A stretch of 64,000 bases of DNA from Paraclostridium dentum (GCF_012922555.1 NZ_WIPK01000002.1:124001-188000), one strand, 5' to 3'. Shown: positions 1-11,671, counted from the stretch's first letter. Notes: a model not told the origin generated them from the sequence alone. Translations and numbers: made by a program.

Positions 1-2
1 AT

Positions 3-233
3 TCTAACAATTTACAATTAGCAAAAGAAATTACAGCATTTGCTGAAAGTAAATACCCAGGAATAACAAGACCAGTAGTTAAAAAGCCAAAAGCAAAATT
101 CAATCAATATAAGTCAGATAAGCCATTGTTACTAGAAGTAGGAGGAAATGCAAACACTATAGAAGAAGCTCAAGCATCAGTTAAATATATTGCAGAAGTA
201 ATAGATGAATTTTTAAAAGAAAAAGGTATGTAG
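3..233 (+). CDS. spoIIP: Stage II sporulation protein P, C-terminal fragment (5' end outside window)
   Basis: Only the last 76 codons are present, read in the frame that starts at base 3 and ends with TAG at 231-233. The motif LLLEVGGNANTIEEAQAS followed by an amphipathic helix is the characteristic C-terminus of SpoIIP, a peptidoglycan amidase/endopeptidase that works with SpoIID and SpoIIM at the engulfing septum and forespore membrane during sporulation. The catalytic N-terminal part and the membrane anchor lie upstream of the window. The position just before lepA fits the usual Firmicute order (gpr-spoIIP-lepA). Confidence is high from the motif and context, but the fragment is short. Confidence 0.85.
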   Translation, partial: SNNLQLAKEITAFAESKYPGITRPVVKKPKAKFNQYKSDKPLLLEVGGNANTIEEAQASVKYIAEVIDEFLKEKGM

Positions 234-242
234 GATAAAACT

Positions 243-500
243 ATGAGCCGAATAGAACGTAAAAAAGAGGAAAAGATTAAAAAGCTATCTAGAAGGCCTA
301 TATATAGAGGAATGTTTATATTAACTATGGTTTGTGTAATAAGTGTATGCATATTTTTAGTGGATAAAGAGGCTACACTTATGATAGGAAAGGTAGATAA
401 GTACAACATAGAAGTTTTTATAGAAAACTTAAATGGTTCATTTATGAAAACTGTAAAAGATGTAGAAGAAAAAATAAGCAAACTTAATAATTTAAGATAA
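243..500 (+). CDS. Small single-pass membrane protein between spoIIP and lepA
   Basis: This 85-residue protein has a very basic N-terminus (residues 1-22, rich in Lys and Arg), one hydrophobic segment (about residues 23-40, GMFILTMVCVISVCIFLV), and a charged tail of about 45 residues outside. The likely topology is N-in, C-out. It starts only 9 bases after spoIIP, so it is probably cotranscribed with it and may be sporulation-related; that is inference from position. No catalytic motif is visible and I do not recognise the family. A hairpin terminator follows directly. Confidence 0.7.
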   Translation: MSRIERKKEEKIKKLSRRPIYRGMFILTMVCVISVCIFLVDKEATLMIGKVDKYNIEVFIENLNGSFMKTVKDVEEKISKLNNLR

Positions 501-501
501 A

Positions 502-535
502 TTAGGGTTATCGATACGATAGCCCTAATATTATT
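502..535 (+). terminator. Intrinsic terminator after the spoIIP operon
   Basis: A 12-bp stem (502-513 with 517-528, one G-U pair) with a 3-base loop is followed by a T-rich stretch. It lies immediately after the stop at 500 and separates the sporulation genes from lepA. Confidence 0.75.
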
Positions 536-633
536 TTAAGAACCTTTGTTTAAATTGTTGTATCAATATTTACATAATTGCGGATATATTATAAAATAAA
601 AGTTATGATAATAATAAAAAGGAGGAATAAAAG

Positions 634-2439
634 GTGGACAGCAAACAAAGTAGAACGAGAAATTTTAGTATAATAGCGCATATAGACCATGGAAAGTCTA
701 CCTTAGCAGATAGATTAATTCAACATACAGGACTTGTTAGTGAAAGAGAGATGAAAGATCAGTTACTAGATAACATGGATCTTGAAAGAGAAAGAGGAAT
801 CACTATAAAGCTTCAAAATATTAGATTAGTTTATAAGGCTAAGGACGGACAAGAGTATTTCTTAAACTTAATAGATACTCCAGGACATGTAGACTTCAAC
901 TATGAGGTTTCAAGAAGTTTAGCAGCTTGTGAAGGGGCATTACTTGTAGTAGATGCAGCTCAAGGTGTTGAAGCTCAGACATTAGCAAATGTTTATCTAG
1001 CAATAGATCAAGATTTAGAAATATTACCAGTTATAAATAAAATAGATTTACCAAGTGCAAGACCAGATGAAATAAAAACAGAAATAGAAGATATAATAGG
1101 GCTTGATGCAAGTGAAGCTCCACTTATATCAGCTAAAAGTGGATTAAACATAGAAGATGTACTAGAAGCTATAGTTAAAAATGTTCCAGCACCACAAGGT
1201 GATAAAGAAGCTCCTTTAAAAGCGTTAATATTTGACTCATATTATGATGCATATAAAGGGGTTGTAGCATACGTTAGAGTATATGAGGGAACAGTTAAAA
1301 AAGGTATGACTATAAAAATGATGAACACTAATAAAAAGTTTGAAGTAACTGAAGTTGGTGTTATGGCTCCAGGGCAAAGAGAGTTAGATGAGTTAAGTGC
1401 TGGAGATGTTGGATACATTGCAGCTAGTATAAAAGATATAAGAAGTTGTTGTGTCGGAGATACAATAACTGATGCTAACAACCCAACTGAAAATCCAATG
1501 CCAGGATATAAAAAGGCTACTCCAATGGTTTATTGTGGTATATACCCAGGTGAAGGAGAAAAGTACGAAAACGTAAGAGATGCTTTAGAGAAGCTACAAG
1601 TTAATGATGCAGCTCTTGAATTTGAAGCTGAAAGTTCAGCAGCATTAGGATTTGGATTTAGATGTGGATTCTTAGGACTATTACATATGGAGATAATCCA
1701 GGAGAGATTAGAAAGAGAATTCGATTTAGACATAATAACTACAGCACCATCTGTTATATATAAAGTAACAAAAACTGATGGGGAATTAGTTATGGTACAA
1801 AATCCAGCTAACTTACCAGAACGTGATGAGATACAAATGATAGAAGAGCCTATGGTAAAAGGTGACATAATAGTTCCTAAAGACTATGTAGGTACAGTTA
1901 TGGAACTTTGCCAAGAGAGACGTGGAGATATGATAAATATGGAATACATAGATGAAAAAAGAGTAATGCTTCACTATGATCTTCCACTTAATGAAGTTGT
2001 TTATGATTTCTTCGATGCTCTAAAGTCTAGAACAAGAGGATATGGATCATTAGATTACGAGTTAAAGGATTATGTTCCTTCTAAGCTTGTAAAATTAGAT
2101 ATATTAATAAACAAAGAACAAGTTGACGCACTTAGCTTTATAGTTCATGAAAGTAAAGCTTACTCAAGAGGGAAGTCAATGTGTGAAAAATTAAAAGGTG
2201 AAATACCTAGACATCAATTCCCAATACCTATACAAGCTGCAGTTGGTAATAAGGTAATGGCGAGAGAAACTATAAGTGCACTTAGAAAAGACGTTCTTGC
2301 TAAGTGTTACGGTGGAGATATATCACGTAAAAAGAAACTTCTTGAAAAACAAAAAGAAGGTAAGAAACGTATGAGACAAATTGGATCTGTAGAAGTTCCA
2401 CAAAAAGCGTTCATGTCTGTACTAAAATTAGATAGCTAA
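634..2439 (+). CDS. lepA: Elongation factor 4 (LepA), ribosomal back-translocating GTPase
   Basis: The 601-residue protein has the usual LepA length. The G domain carries G1 AHIDHGKST (about residues 15-23), G3 DTPGH and G4 NKID. It is followed by beta-barrel and EF-G-like domains III and V and the LepA-specific C-terminal domain ending in a basic tail ([19 protein letters not shown]) that contacts tRNA. EF4 binds the ribosome and promotes reverse translocation or assembly under stress. The start is GTG at 634, chosen because AAGGAGG at 619-625 is correctly spaced and the next residues match the family N-terminus. A strong terminator follows, so it is probably monocistronic. Confidence 0.97.
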   Translation: MDSKQSRTRNFSIIAHIDHGKSTLADRLIQHTGLVSEREMKDQLLDNMDLERERGITIKLQNIRLVYKAKDGQEYFLNLIDTPGHVDFNYEVSRSLAACEGALLVVDAAQGVEAQTLANVYLAIDQDLEILPVINKIDLPSARPDEIKTEIEDIIGLDASEAPLISAKSGLNIEDVLEAIVKNVPAPQGDKEAPLKALIFDSYYDAYKGVVAYVRVYEGTVKKGMTIKMMNTNKKFEVTEVGVMAPGQRELDELSAGDVGYIAASIKDIRSCCVGDTITDANNPTENPMPGYKKATPMVYCGIYPGEGEKYENVRDALEKLQVNDAALEFEAESSAALGFGFRCGFLGLLHMEIIQERLEREFDLDIITTAPSVIYKVTKTDGELVMVQNPANLPERDEIQMIEEPMVKGDIIVPKDYVGTVMELCQERRGDMINMEYIDEKRVMLHYDLPLNEVVYDFFDALKSRTRGYGSLDYELKDYVPSKLVKLDILINKEQVDALSFIVHESKAYSRGKSMCEKLKGEIPRHQFPIPIQAAVGNKVMARETISALRKDVLAKCYGGDISRKKKLLEKQKEGKKRMRQIGSVEVPQKAFMSVLKLDS

Positions 2440-2446
2440 TTATTAT

Positions 2447-2478
2447 AAAATGAAGGGAATTTTCCCTTCATTTTTTTT
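2447..2478 (+). terminator. Intrinsic terminator after lepA
   Basis: A GC-containing inverted repeat (ATGAAGGGAA with TTCCCTTCAT) is followed by eight T residues, 8 bases after the lepA stop. The remaining 220 bases before the next gene are AT-rich; I see no further gene there. Confidence 0.85.
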
Positions 2479-2698
2479 GTAGAAATAATCAAAAAATGTA
2501 GAAAATTTAGTATAGAAACTAACTAAAATTTAATAAAATAATGAGGTAATGGTTATCCTAAATTATAAAATAAATAAATTTATTTAAACTACTATAAAAA
2601 AAAAAATAAAAGTGTCGAAATGTATTGTTATTTATAAAAAAATGTAGTAATATTCATATTGGACATTTTAATAAAGCAAAAATATAAGGAGGAAAACG

Positions 2699-4030
2699 AT
2701 GAGCAACAAGGGACTTCAAAAAACTTTAGGTTTTTCGGCAGCGCTTTCTACAGTTGTTGGTATGGTTATAGGTGGAGGGGTATTCTTTAAACCTCAAGCT
2801 ATATATTCAGCAACAGGTGGAGCACCAGGATTAGGTATGCTAGCATGGGTTATAGCTGGGGTTATAACAATAGCAGCTGGACTTACAGCAGCGGAGGTAT
2901 CTGCAGCAATACCAAAAACTGGTGGGATGATGATATATATCAAAGAGATATATGGAGACAGATTAGGATTTTTAACAGGGTGGATGCAAGCGGTATTATT
3001 CTTCCCGGCGACAGCAGCAGCATTAGGTGTAATATTTGCTCAACAAGCAGCTACTTTAATAGGTCAAAGTGAGACTAATATGGCAGTTGTATTACCAATA
3101 GCATTAGGAATTATATTATTTTTAGCAGTATTAAACACAGTAGGATCTAAATTAGGTGGAACAATACAAACTGTAGCAACTATATGTAAATTAATACCAT
3201 TAGCTGTTATAATAGTATTTGGATTTATAAATGGATCAGGAGATAACTCAATAACAACTCCATTCATAGGTGAAAACTTATCTATGGGAGCTGTTTTAGG
3301 TCAAGTTTTAATAGCAGCATTATTCGCATATGATGGATGGATAAATGTTGGATCTATAGCAGGAGAAATGAAAAACCCAGGTAAAGACTTACCAAAAGCT
3401 ATAGTTGGTGGTTTATCAATAGTTATGGCTGTTTATGTAGTTATAAACTTAGCTTACTTATGGGTTGTACCAGCTAGTGAAATGGCAACAGTAAGTGCTC
3501 CAGCATCATTAGTTGCAGAAAGAATATTTGGACCAATGGGTGGTAAAATAGTAACAGTTGGTATATTAATATCTGTATTCGGTGGATTAAATGGATACTT
3601 ATTAACTGGGCCTAGAGTATCTTACGCATTAGCTTGTGAAGGTACATTACCAGGAAGCAAAGCATTATGTAAGTTAAATAAAGGTGGAGTTCCAGCAAAT
3701 GCAATATTCTTAATGGCAATACTTGCTTGTTTATATGCATTATCAGGACAATTCAACTTATTAACAGATCTAACAATATTCATAATATGGGTATTCTATG
3801 TATTAACTTTCATAGGAGTAATGAAGTTAAGAAAAGATCAACCAAACTTAGAAAGACCATACAGAGTGCCTTTATACCCAATAATACCATTAATAGCAAT
3901 AGCTGGTGGATTATTCGTTATAGTTAACCAATTAATGAATAATACTTTAGTAGCTGCTGGTGGATTAATAGTTACGGCTATAGGGTTACCAGTTTACTCA
4001 GTAATGTCAAAAAAACAAAAAAATAATTAA
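2699..4030 (+). CDS. APC-superfamily amino-acid permease (LAT/SteT-like)
   Basis: This 443-residue integral membrane protein has about 12 hydrophobic segments. The first helix carries the APC motif VVGMVIGGGVFFKP, whose unwound Gly-rich stretch contacts the amino-acid alpha groups, and the C-terminal part has RPYRVPLYPI before the last two helices, typical of LAT-type transporters such as Bacillus SteT. The substrate cannot be predicted from sequence; serine/threonine or another neutral amino acid is plausible by similarity. ATG at 2699 is preceded by AAGGAGG at 2687-2693. It lies between lepA and hemW but has its own upstream gap and terminator, so it is probably independent. It may serve amino-acid fermentation, which is common in this group (inference). 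Confidence 0.88.
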   Translation: MSNKGLQKTLGFSAALSTVVGMVIGGGVFFKPQAIYSATGGAPGLGMLAWVIAGVITIAAGLTAAEVSAAIPKTGGMMIYIKEIYGDRLGFLTGWMQAVLFFPATAAALGVIFAQQAATLIGQSETNMAVVLPIALGIILFLAVLNTVGSKLGGTIQTVATICKLIPLAVIIVFGFINGSGDNSITTPFIGENLSMGAVLGQVLIAALFAYDGWINVGSIAGEMKNPGKDLPKAIVGGLSIVMAVYVVINLAYLWVVPASEMATVSAPASLVAERIFGPMGGKIVTVGILISVFGGLNGYLLTGPRVSYALACEGTLPGSKALCKLNKGGVPANAIFLMAILACLYALSGQFNLLTDLTIFIIWVFYVLTFIGVMKLRKDQPNLERPYRVPLYPIIPLIAIAGGLFVIVNQLMNNTLVAAGGLIVTAIGLPVYSVMSKKQKNN

Positions 4031-4050
4031 TTAATTATTTAAAAATAGAT

Positions 4051-4085
4051 AAAAAAGAGATAGTAATTTTACTATCTCTTTTTTG
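4051..4085 (+). terminator. Intrinsic terminator after the amino-acid permease
   Basis: A perfect stem of about 15 bp (AAAAAAGAGATAGTA and its complement) with a 4-base loop ends in a T run. Confidence 0.85.
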
Positions 4086-4224
4086 TGTTTAAGGAAATTA
4101 TTACTTGGTTTATATAGAAGTTCAATAAAGAAATATTTTATGTGAATTTTAGGTGAATAAGATTAGAATAGTTATGTTTTGAGGTATAATATATATAATT
4201 ATATTTAAATATTAAGGAGTAATT

Positions 4225-5355
4225 ATGTTAGGACTATATATACATGTGCCGTTTTGCGCGCAAAAATGTTATTACTGTGATTTTAACTCGTATAAAATTA
4301 ATAGTAATCAAAAGAAAGAATATCTAATAAATATAGAAAGAGAAATAAAATTTTATAAAGGTGAATTCAAGGACAAGTGTTTTGATACAGTATTCTTTGG
4401 AGGAGGAACTCCAAGTATTTTAACTGTAGATGAACTGAAAGAACTTGTTAATAATATAAATGAGAATTTTAATATAAAAAAAGACGCAGAAATAACTATT
4501 GAATGTAATCCAGGAACAATAAATAGAGAAAAGCTTGAAGCTATGAAAAAAATGGGTATAAATAGATTGAGTATAGGACTTCAAGCTACTCAAAATTATC
4601 ACTTAAAATCTATAGGAAGAATACATACATATGAAGAATTTGAGAAAAACTATTATGATGCATTGGATATAGGATTTAAAAATATAAATATAGATTTAAT
4701 GTATGCGCTTCCAAACCAAAAAACTCAAGAATGGAAAGATACATTGGATAAAATTATAAATTTAAATCCGTCACACATATCTGCGTATTCACTTATATTA
4801 GAAGAGGGAACGAAGTTATATGATATGTATCAAAATAAAGAATTTGAATTATTAGATGAAGATACAGATATAAATATGTATAACTATACAATAGATACTT
4901 TAAAAAGACATGGATATAACCAGTATGAAATATCTAATTATTCAAAAGAAGATTTAGAATGTAAACATAATATTATATATTGGAAGTGTGATAACTATTT
5001 AGGGTTAGGACCAGGAGCGTCAGGATTTATAGGGGATACTAGATATTCAAATATAGAAGACATATGTGAATACAATAAGTGTATTATGCAAAATATAAGG
5101 CCTGTTAGTGAAGAAATAGAATTAACGAAAAAAGATAAGATAGAGGAATTTATATTTATGGGACTTAGAATGAATGAAGGCATAAATATAGATGTATTTA
5201 AAGAAAGATTTGATACAGATTTTTATGATATATATCAAGAAGTCATGGATAAGCTTATAAAAAGAGAGCTTGTTAGATTTGACGGAAAAAACATTTCTCT
5301 AACTCAAAAAGGAAGAGAAATTTCTAATAGTGTGTTCATAGAATTTTTAAATTAA
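4225..5355 (+). CDS. hemW: HemW-type radical SAM protein (heme chaperone family)
   Basis: The protein has 376 residues. The radical SAM cluster motif C-x3-C-x2-C is at C11, C15 and C18 (FCAQKCYYCDF), followed by GGGTPS (about residues 58-63), which binds SAM, and the family motif GLGPGASGF. The C-terminal domain is HemN-like. HemW differs from true coproporphyrinogen dehydrogenase HemN by a shorter N-terminus without the extra cysteine, as here; HemW binds heme and is thought to deliver it to apoproteins. Older annotations call it HemN. ATG at 4225 follows AAGGAG. It sits directly upstream of hrcA, as in many Firmicutes. Confidence 0.93.
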   Translation: MLGLYIHVPFCAQKCYYCDFNSYKINSNQKKEYLINIEREIKFYKGEFKDKCFDTVFFGGGTPSILTVDELKELVNNINENFNIKKDAEITIECNPGTINREKLEAMKKMGINRLSIGLQATQNYHLKSIGRIHTYEEFEKNYYDALDIGFKNINIDLMYALPNQKTQEWKDTLDKIINLNPSHISAYSLILEEGTKLYDMYQNKEFELLDEDTDINMYNYTIDTLKRHGYNQYEISNYSKEDLECKHNIIYWKCDNYLGLGPGASGFIGDTRYSNIEDICEYNKCIMQNIRPVSEEIELTKKDKIEEFIFMGLRMNEGINIDVFKERFDTDFYDIYQEVMDKLIKRELVRFDGKNISLTQKGREISNSVFIEFLN

Positions 5356-5365
5356 TCAAAAAGTG

Positions 5366-5394
5366 TTGACAAAGCAAATTTAAAGTGATATAAA
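5366..5394 (+). promoter_or_regulatory. SigA-type promoter of the hrcA-grpE-dnaK-dnaJ operon
   Basis: TTGACA at 5366-5371 and TATAAA at 5389-5394 are separated by exactly 17 bases. The predicted start of transcription (about 5401) lies just upstream of the CIRCE operator, so bound HrcA would block initiation. Confidence 0.85.
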
Positions 5395-5408
5395 ATATAT
5401 ATAATCTT

Positions 5409-5435
5409 TTAGCACTCCAATTAAATGAGTGCTAA
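5409..5435 (+). promoter_or_regulatory. CIRCE operator (HrcA binding site)
   Basis: A perfect TTAGCACTC - 9 bases - GAGTGCTAA inverted repeat, identical to the CIRCE consensus. It overlaps the predicted transcript start of hrcA. HrcA, folded with help from GroEL, represses from this site and releases it on heat shock. It is the only CIRCE I see in the window, so the four chaperone genes are probably controlled from here. Confidence 0.97.
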
Positions 5436-5458
5436 CAAAAGAGGAGGCTTTGGATTAT

Positions 5459-6478
5459 ATGGAATTAAATGAAAGAAAACTAAATATCCTTAAAGCTATT
5501 GTTAAAGATTATATAGAAACTGCAGAAGCTGTAGGGTCTAGAACTCTTTCTAAAAAGTATGAGCTAGGAGTTAGTGCAGCTACTATAAGAAATGAAATGG
5601 CTGACCTAGAAGAATTAGGATATTTGATTCAACCTCATACCTCCTCAGGGAGAATTCCTTCAGAAAAAGGATATAAGTTGTATGTTGATTCTTTAATGAG
5701 TACATGCGAATTAAATGATATTGAAAAGCATTTAATAGAAGAGTCAATAAACCAAAACATGAATTATATGAAAGATTTGATACATGAAACATCTAAGTTG
5801 ATATCTAGGTTAACTAATTACACGACTATAGCTGTTACTAAAAATACATCAAATATTCAAGTTATAAAACATGTTCAATTGGTTGGATTAGATGAAAAGA
5901 GTATGGTTTTAGTAATAGTTACAGAAAAAGGTGAAATAAAAAATACTATTATATCAACCAATATACAGATTGATCAATCTAAACTTAATTTAATTTCTGA
6001 TAATCTTACTAAGAAGCTTTCAGGAAAAAATATAACTGAAATTGATGAAGATTTTCTAAACTATATAAAATATGAAATAACAGAAAACTCTTTATTTATT
6101 GATAAGCTTATTGATGCACTAAACTTTGATTTTGAAGAAAGCAACACAGCGATATCTTTAAGCGGAGCAACTAATATATTCAATTTCCCAGAATTTAGTG
6201 ATGTTGTTAGAGCTAAAACATTTCTAAATATGCTGGAAGAGAAAGAAAATATATCGAGTATGCTTAAATCTAAAGGAATACAAAAAGAAAACCTAAATAT
6301 AATTATCGGAAGCGATAATGAATGTGAGGTAGCTCAAGATTGTAGTATTATAACTGCAACTTACAATATAGATAAAAATGTAGTAGGTAAAATAAGCTTG
6401 ATAGGTCCAACAAGGATGGATTATTCAAAAGTATACTCTATATTAAATTACATGGGACTACTACTAAACAAAAAATAG
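5459..6478 (+). CDS. hrcA: Heat-inducible transcription repressor HrcA
   Basis: The protein has 339 residues, the family length. An N-terminal winged-helix domain (about 1-75, with YELGVSAATIRNEMADLEELGYL and the SGRIPSEKGY wing) precedes a GAF-like and dimerisation region. It represses class I heat-shock genes by binding CIRCE. I chose ATG at 5459 (MELNERKLNIL), 11 bases after GGAGG at 5443-5447. The in-frame GTG at 5429 lies inside the CIRCE operator, has no ribosome site and would add ten residues not typical of the family. The gene autoregulates its own operon. Confidence 0.95.
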   Translation: MELNERKLNILKAIVKDYIETAEAVGSRTLSKKYELGVSAATIRNEMADLEELGYLIQPHTSSGRIPSEKGYKLYVDSLMSTCELNDIEKHLIEESINQNMNYMKDLIHETSKLISRLTNYTTIAVTKNTSNIQVIKHVQLVGLDEKSMVLVIVTEKGEIKNTIISTNIQIDQSKLNLISDNLTKKLSGKNITEIDEDFLNYIKYEITENSLFIDKLIDALNFDFEESNTAISLSGATNIFNFPEFSDVVRAKTFLNMLEEKENISSMLKSKGIQKENLNIIIGSDNECEVAQDCSIITATYNIDKNVVGKISLIGPTRMDYSKVYSILNYMGLLLNKK

Positions 6479-6493
6479 TTAGGGGTGTAAGTT

Positions 6494-7048
6494 TTGGAAA
6501 ACAATATACAAGAAGAATTACAAGAAGATATAAAAGATAATGCATCAGAGGAAGTAGAAGAAGTTATCGAAGAAGCTATAGAAGAGGCTACTGAAGCTAA
6601 AGAAGTAGATGAAGCTGATGAGAAAGATAGCAAGATAGAAGAACTTACAGATACTCTTCAAAGACTTCAAGCAGAGTACGCAAACTATAGAAGAAGAACT
6701 CAACAAGAGAAAGAAACTATGGGTGTATTTGCTAATGAGAAAATATTAAATGAATTAATACCTGTTATGGATAACATGGAAAGAGCTATGGATGCTTGTA
6801 CAGATAAAGAAGATAACATGTATAAAGGCATAGATATGGTGCAAAAACAATTAAAAGCTACATTTGAAAAATTCGGACTAGAAGAAATAGAAGCTGAAGG
6901 TCAAGAATTTGATCCAAACCTACACTTAGCAGTTATGCAAGAATCAGTAGATGGAACACCAGCAAACCAAGTGGTTATGGTTTTACAAAAAGGGTATAAA
7001 TTAAGTACAAAGGTTCTAAGACCATCAATGGTTAAAGTATCTTGCTAA
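6494..7048 (+). CDS. grpE: Nucleotide exchange factor GrpE
   Basis: The protein has 184 residues. An acidic, Glu-rich N-terminus (about 1-50) leads into a long coiled coil (about 50-95, DTLQRLQAEYANYRRRTQQEKE), a four-helix part, and the C-terminal beta-wing (YKLSTKVLRPSMVKV). GrpE dimers release ADP from DnaK. The start is TTG at 6494, 7 bases after AGGGGTG at 6480-6486; no better start lies nearby. It follows hrcA by 15 bases in the same operon. Confidence 0.96.
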   Translation: MENNIQEELQEDIKDNASEEVEEVIEEAIEEATEAKEVDEADEKDSKIEELTDTLQRLQAEYANYRRRTQQEKETMGVFANEKILNELIPVMDNMERAMDACTDKEDNMYKGIDMVQKQLKATFEKFGLEEIEAEGQEFDPNLHLAVMQESVDGTPANQVVMVLQKGYKLSTKVLRPSMVKVSC

Positions 7049-7094
7049 CATAGAATAAAAAAATAAAATTGAATTAATATCAATTAACATATAA

Positions 7095-8954
<1,860 letters not shown>

Positions 8955-9002
8955 TATTTGAAAATCAACGTTACTTGTATATAATAAATATATAAAATTA
9001 AT

Positions 9003-9030
9003 AATAGCTTGTAGACGTCTACAAGCTATT
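9003..9030. repeat. 28-bp perfect palindrome between dnaK and dnaJ
   Basis: The 14-base arm AATAGCTTGTAGAC is followed immediately by its exact reverse complement. In RNA this would be a stable hairpin with a very small loop. It is not followed by a T run, so it is a poor terminator; it could be an mRNA processing or stabilising structure, or a protein-binding site. It ends 28 bases before the dnaJ start. Confidence 0.8.
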
Positions 9031-9058
9031 GTTATGTAATACGAAGGTGGTGGCAAGC

Positions 9059-10210
9059 GTGGCTAAAAGAGACTATTATGAAGTATTAGGTGTCGACAAA
9101 GGTGCTGATGCACAAACGTTAAAAAAAGCATACAGAAAACTTGCAATGAAATATCATCCAGATAGAAATCCAGATGATAAAGAAGCAGAAGCAAAGTTTA
9201 AAGAAGTAAACGAAGCATATGAAGTATTATCAGATGATACAAAGAGATCTAATTATGATCAATTTGGTCATGATGGTGTAAATGGAGGCTTCGGAGGACA
9301 AGGCGGATTTGGAGGCTTTAGCGGTGGAGCTGGAGGCTTTGAAGATATATTCGGAGATATATTTGGTGATATGTTCGGAGGCGGTTTTGGCGGAGGAAGA
9401 CCTAGAAGAAGAGGTCCTGAACGTGGAGCTGACATAAAACAAACTGTAACTATCACATTTGAAGAAGCTGCATTTGGAGTTAAAAAATCTATAAAGATAA
9501 ATAGAACTGAAGAGTGTAGTGAATGTCACGGAAGCGGCGCAAAAGATGGAACATCTAAAAAAACTTGTCCAACATGTAACGGTTCTGGAGAGGTTAGAAC
9601 AGCTCAAAGAACACCATTTGGAAATATAATGAGTACTAGAACTTGTTCTACATGTAACGGAGAAGGAGAAGTTTTAGAATCACCATGTCCTAAATGTAGT
9701 GGAAATGGAAAGATTAGAAAAACTAAAACTATAGAAGTTGATATACCAGCAGGTATAGATAATGATCAAATAATTAAGTTAAGTGGTCAAGGTGACTTAG
9801 GATCAAAAGGTGGACCTAGGGGAGACTTATATATAATAGTAAATGTTAAGCCTCATACATTATTTACAAGAGATGGATATGATGTATACTTTGAATTACC
9901 TATAACATTTGTTCAAGCTGCACTTGGAGACGAAATAGAAGTTCCTACTTTAGATGGTAAAGTAATGTATAATGTTCCAGCAGGAACTCAAACAGGAACA
10001 GTATTTAGATTAAGAGAAAAAGGTATATCAAAAATGAGAGGGAATGCAAGAGGTGATCAATATGTTAAGGTTACAGTTGAAATTCCTAAAAAATTAAATG
10101 ATAATCAAAAAGAACTTCTAAAAGCATTTGCGGAGTCTTGTGGAGATGAAGTTCATGAAAAAAAGAAGACTTTCGGACAAAAGATAGAAGACTTTTTTAA
10201 AGGAAAATAA
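9059..10210 (+). CDS. dnaJ: Chaperone protein DnaJ (Hsp40)
   Basis: The protein has 383 residues. The J domain (1-70) has the HPD motif in [11 protein letters not shown] Gly/Phe-rich region (about 75-130) follows, then four zinc-binding CxxCxGxG-type repeats ([32 protein letters not shown]), and two beta-barrel substrate domains. It stimulates DnaK ATPase. The chosen start is GTG at 9059 (reads [11 protein letters not shown]), 5 bases after AAGGTGGTGG; the in-frame TTG at 9029 lies inside the palindrome and lacks a ribosome site. It is the last gene of the heat-shock operon and a terminator follows. Confidence 0.97.
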   Translation: MAKRDYYEVLGVDKGADAQTLKKAYRKLAMKYHPDRNPDDKEAEAKFKEVNEAYEVLSDDTKRSNYDQFGHDGVNGGFGGQGGFGGFSGGAGGFEDIFGDIFGDMFGGGFGGGRPRRRGPERGADIKQTVTITFEEAAFGVKKSIKINRTEECSECHGSGAKDGTSKKTCPTCNGSGEVRTAQRTPFGNIMSTRTCSTCNGEGEVLESPCPKCSGNGKIRKTKTIEVDIPAGIDNDQIIKLSGQGDLGSKGGPRGDLYIIVNVKPHTLFTRDGYDVYFELPITFVQAALGDEIEVPTLDGKVMYNVPAGTQTGTVFRLREKGISKMRGNARGDQYVKVTVEIPKKLNDNQKELLKAFAESCGDEVHEKKKTFGQKIEDFFKGK

Positions 10211-10221
10211 AAGTATAAGAT

Positions 10222-10250
10222 AAAATGAACTCTAATTAGAGTTCATTTTT
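10222..10250 (+). terminator. Intrinsic terminator of the heat-shock operon
   Basis: A 12-bp stem (AAAATGAACTCT with its complement, almost no loop) ends in a run of T. It closes the hrcA-dnaJ operon and marks the left edge of the accessory block. Confidence 0.8.
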
Positions 10251-10366
10251 TGATGTATAAAAAAACTCTATACAGATAAACAGATTTTATTGAAAATATC
10301 TATAAAGTGAAGAGTTAGTTGACTATACTATTTTGTTTATATAACATTTAAAGAGGGGGGATTTTT

Positions 10367-11557
10367 ATGAAAAAATTATTTGATAGCTTAATATTCAAAC
10401 TCATATTAGCTGTCTTTTTAGGTCTGTTAATTGGACTTTATTCACCAAAATCTTTTATGAATGTTATAGTAACATTAAAGTATATTTTAGGTCAGGTAAT
10501 TTTCTTTGCAGTTCCTTTAATAATAATAGGATTTATAGCTCCATCTATTGCAAAACTTAAAAGCAATGCTTCTAAACTCTTAGGGTATGCTATAACCTTT
10601 GCGTACATATCTTCTATCGGAGCAGCTACATTTTCTGCTATTTTCGGATATATGTTAATTCCAAAATTATCAATACAATCAACTACAGACACTTTAAGAG
10701 AATTGCCAGCTCTTATATTTCAATTAGACATTCCTCAAATTATGCCTGTTATGAGTGCTTTATTTTTATCAATAATATTAGGTCTTGCAACTGCTTGGAC
10801 AAAGGCAGATTTATTTGAAAAACTACTAGATCAATTTCAAGATATAGTTCTTAGTTTAGTAAAAAAAATAGTAATTCCATTGCTTCCAATTTTTATTGCA
10901 ACTACATTTGCAACATTAGCTTATGAAGGATCTATAACAAATCAATTACCAGTATTTATAAAAGTAATCATTATAGTTCTTATAGGGCATTTTATATGGC
11001 TTGCATTTTTATATGCTTTAAGTGGGTTTATGTCGGGTAAAAATCCTATGGAAGTATTAAAACACTATGGACCTGCATACTTAACTGCTGTAGGAAGTAT
11101 GTCTTCAGCGGCAACTTTGCCTGTTTCAATTGAATGTGCGAAAAAATCCAAAGTTTTAAGAAAAGATATTTTAAATTTCTCAATACCATTATTTTCAAAT
11201 ATACATTTATGTGGATCAGTTTTAACAGAAGTATTTTTCGTTATGGTAGTTTCACAAATTCTTTATGGTAAGTTACCAGATGTATCATCGATGATATTAT
11301 TCATAGTTTTACTTGGTATATTTGCTATAGGTGCTCCAGGAGTTCCAGGAGGAACAGTTATGGCATCACTTGGATTAATAACTAGTGTGCTAGGATTTAA
11401 TGAGACAGGAACGGCTCTTATTTTAACTATATTTGCGCTTCAAGATAGTTTTGGAACAGCGTGTAATGTAACTGCTGATGGAGCGTTAACGCTTATGCTT
11501 ACCGGAGTAGCAAATAAGAAAAATATAAAAGAAGAAAGTGAAGAAAAATCAATATAA
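10367..11557 (+). CDS. Dicarboxylate/amino acid:cation symporter (DAACS, SLC1 fold)
   Basis: This 396-residue membrane protein is of typical DAACS length. The re-entrant HP1 motif is SMSSAATLPVSIECAKKS, the TM7 region reads SIPLFSNIHLCGSVL (the position of the canonical NMDGT motif), HP2 is GAPGVPGGTVMASLG, and TM8 has QDSFGTACNVTADGALT. The family co-transports acidic or neutral amino acids or C4-dicarboxylates with Na+ or H+. The substrate is not predictable here because the NMDGT and TM8 residues are diverged. ATG at 10366-10367 follows AGAGGGGGG. It is a paralogue of the next gene, but each has its own terminator, so they are separate units. Confidence 0.88.
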   Translation: MKKLFDSLIFKLILAVFLGLLIGLYSPKSFMNVIVTLKYILGQVIFFAVPLIIIGFIAPSIAKLKSNASKLLGYAITFAYISSIGAATFSAIFGYMLIPKLSIQSTTDTLRELPALIFQLDIPQIMPVMSALFLSIILGLATAWTKADLFEKLLDQFQDIVLSLVKKIVIPLLPIFIATTFATLAYEGSITNQLPVFIKVIIIVLIGHFIWLAFLYALSGFMSGKNPMEVLKHYGPAYLTAVGSMSSAATLPVSIECAKKSKVLRKDILNFSIPLFSNIHLCGSVLTEVFFVMVVSQILYGKLPDVSSMILFIVLLGIFAIGAPGVPGGTVMASLGLITSVLGFNETGTALILTIFALQDSFGTACNVTADGALTLMLTGVANKKNIKEESEEKSI

Positions 11558-11566
11558 GATTAATAT

Positions 11567-11604
11567 ATAAGGCTATGGATATTAAGTTCATAGCCTTATT
11601 TTTA
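11567..11604 (+). terminator. Intrinsic terminator after the first symporter
   Basis: An 11-bp stem (ATAAGGCTATG with CATAGCCTTAT) with an 11-base loop is followed by T residues. Confidence 0.85.
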
Positions 11605-11671
11605 CATTGTTTTCCTATATATAGTTAAAAACTATATAATATATGTAAAATATTGTAAAAAACTATACTCA

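Noticed and set aside
5429-5458. GTG start of hrcA inside the CIRCE operator
   Set aside because: No ribosome site precedes it and the extra residues are not typical of HrcA; ATG at 5459 has GGAGG upstream.
9029-9058. TTG start of dnaJ inside the palindrome
   Set aside because: No ribosome site; GTG at 9059 gives the canonical DnaJ N-terminus with a good ribosome site.
9268-9607. Open frames on the minus strand over dnaJ and other strongly expressed genes
   Set aside because: They lack ribosome sites, have low-complexity Pro- or Ser-rich content mirroring the Gly-rich gene, and match no family.
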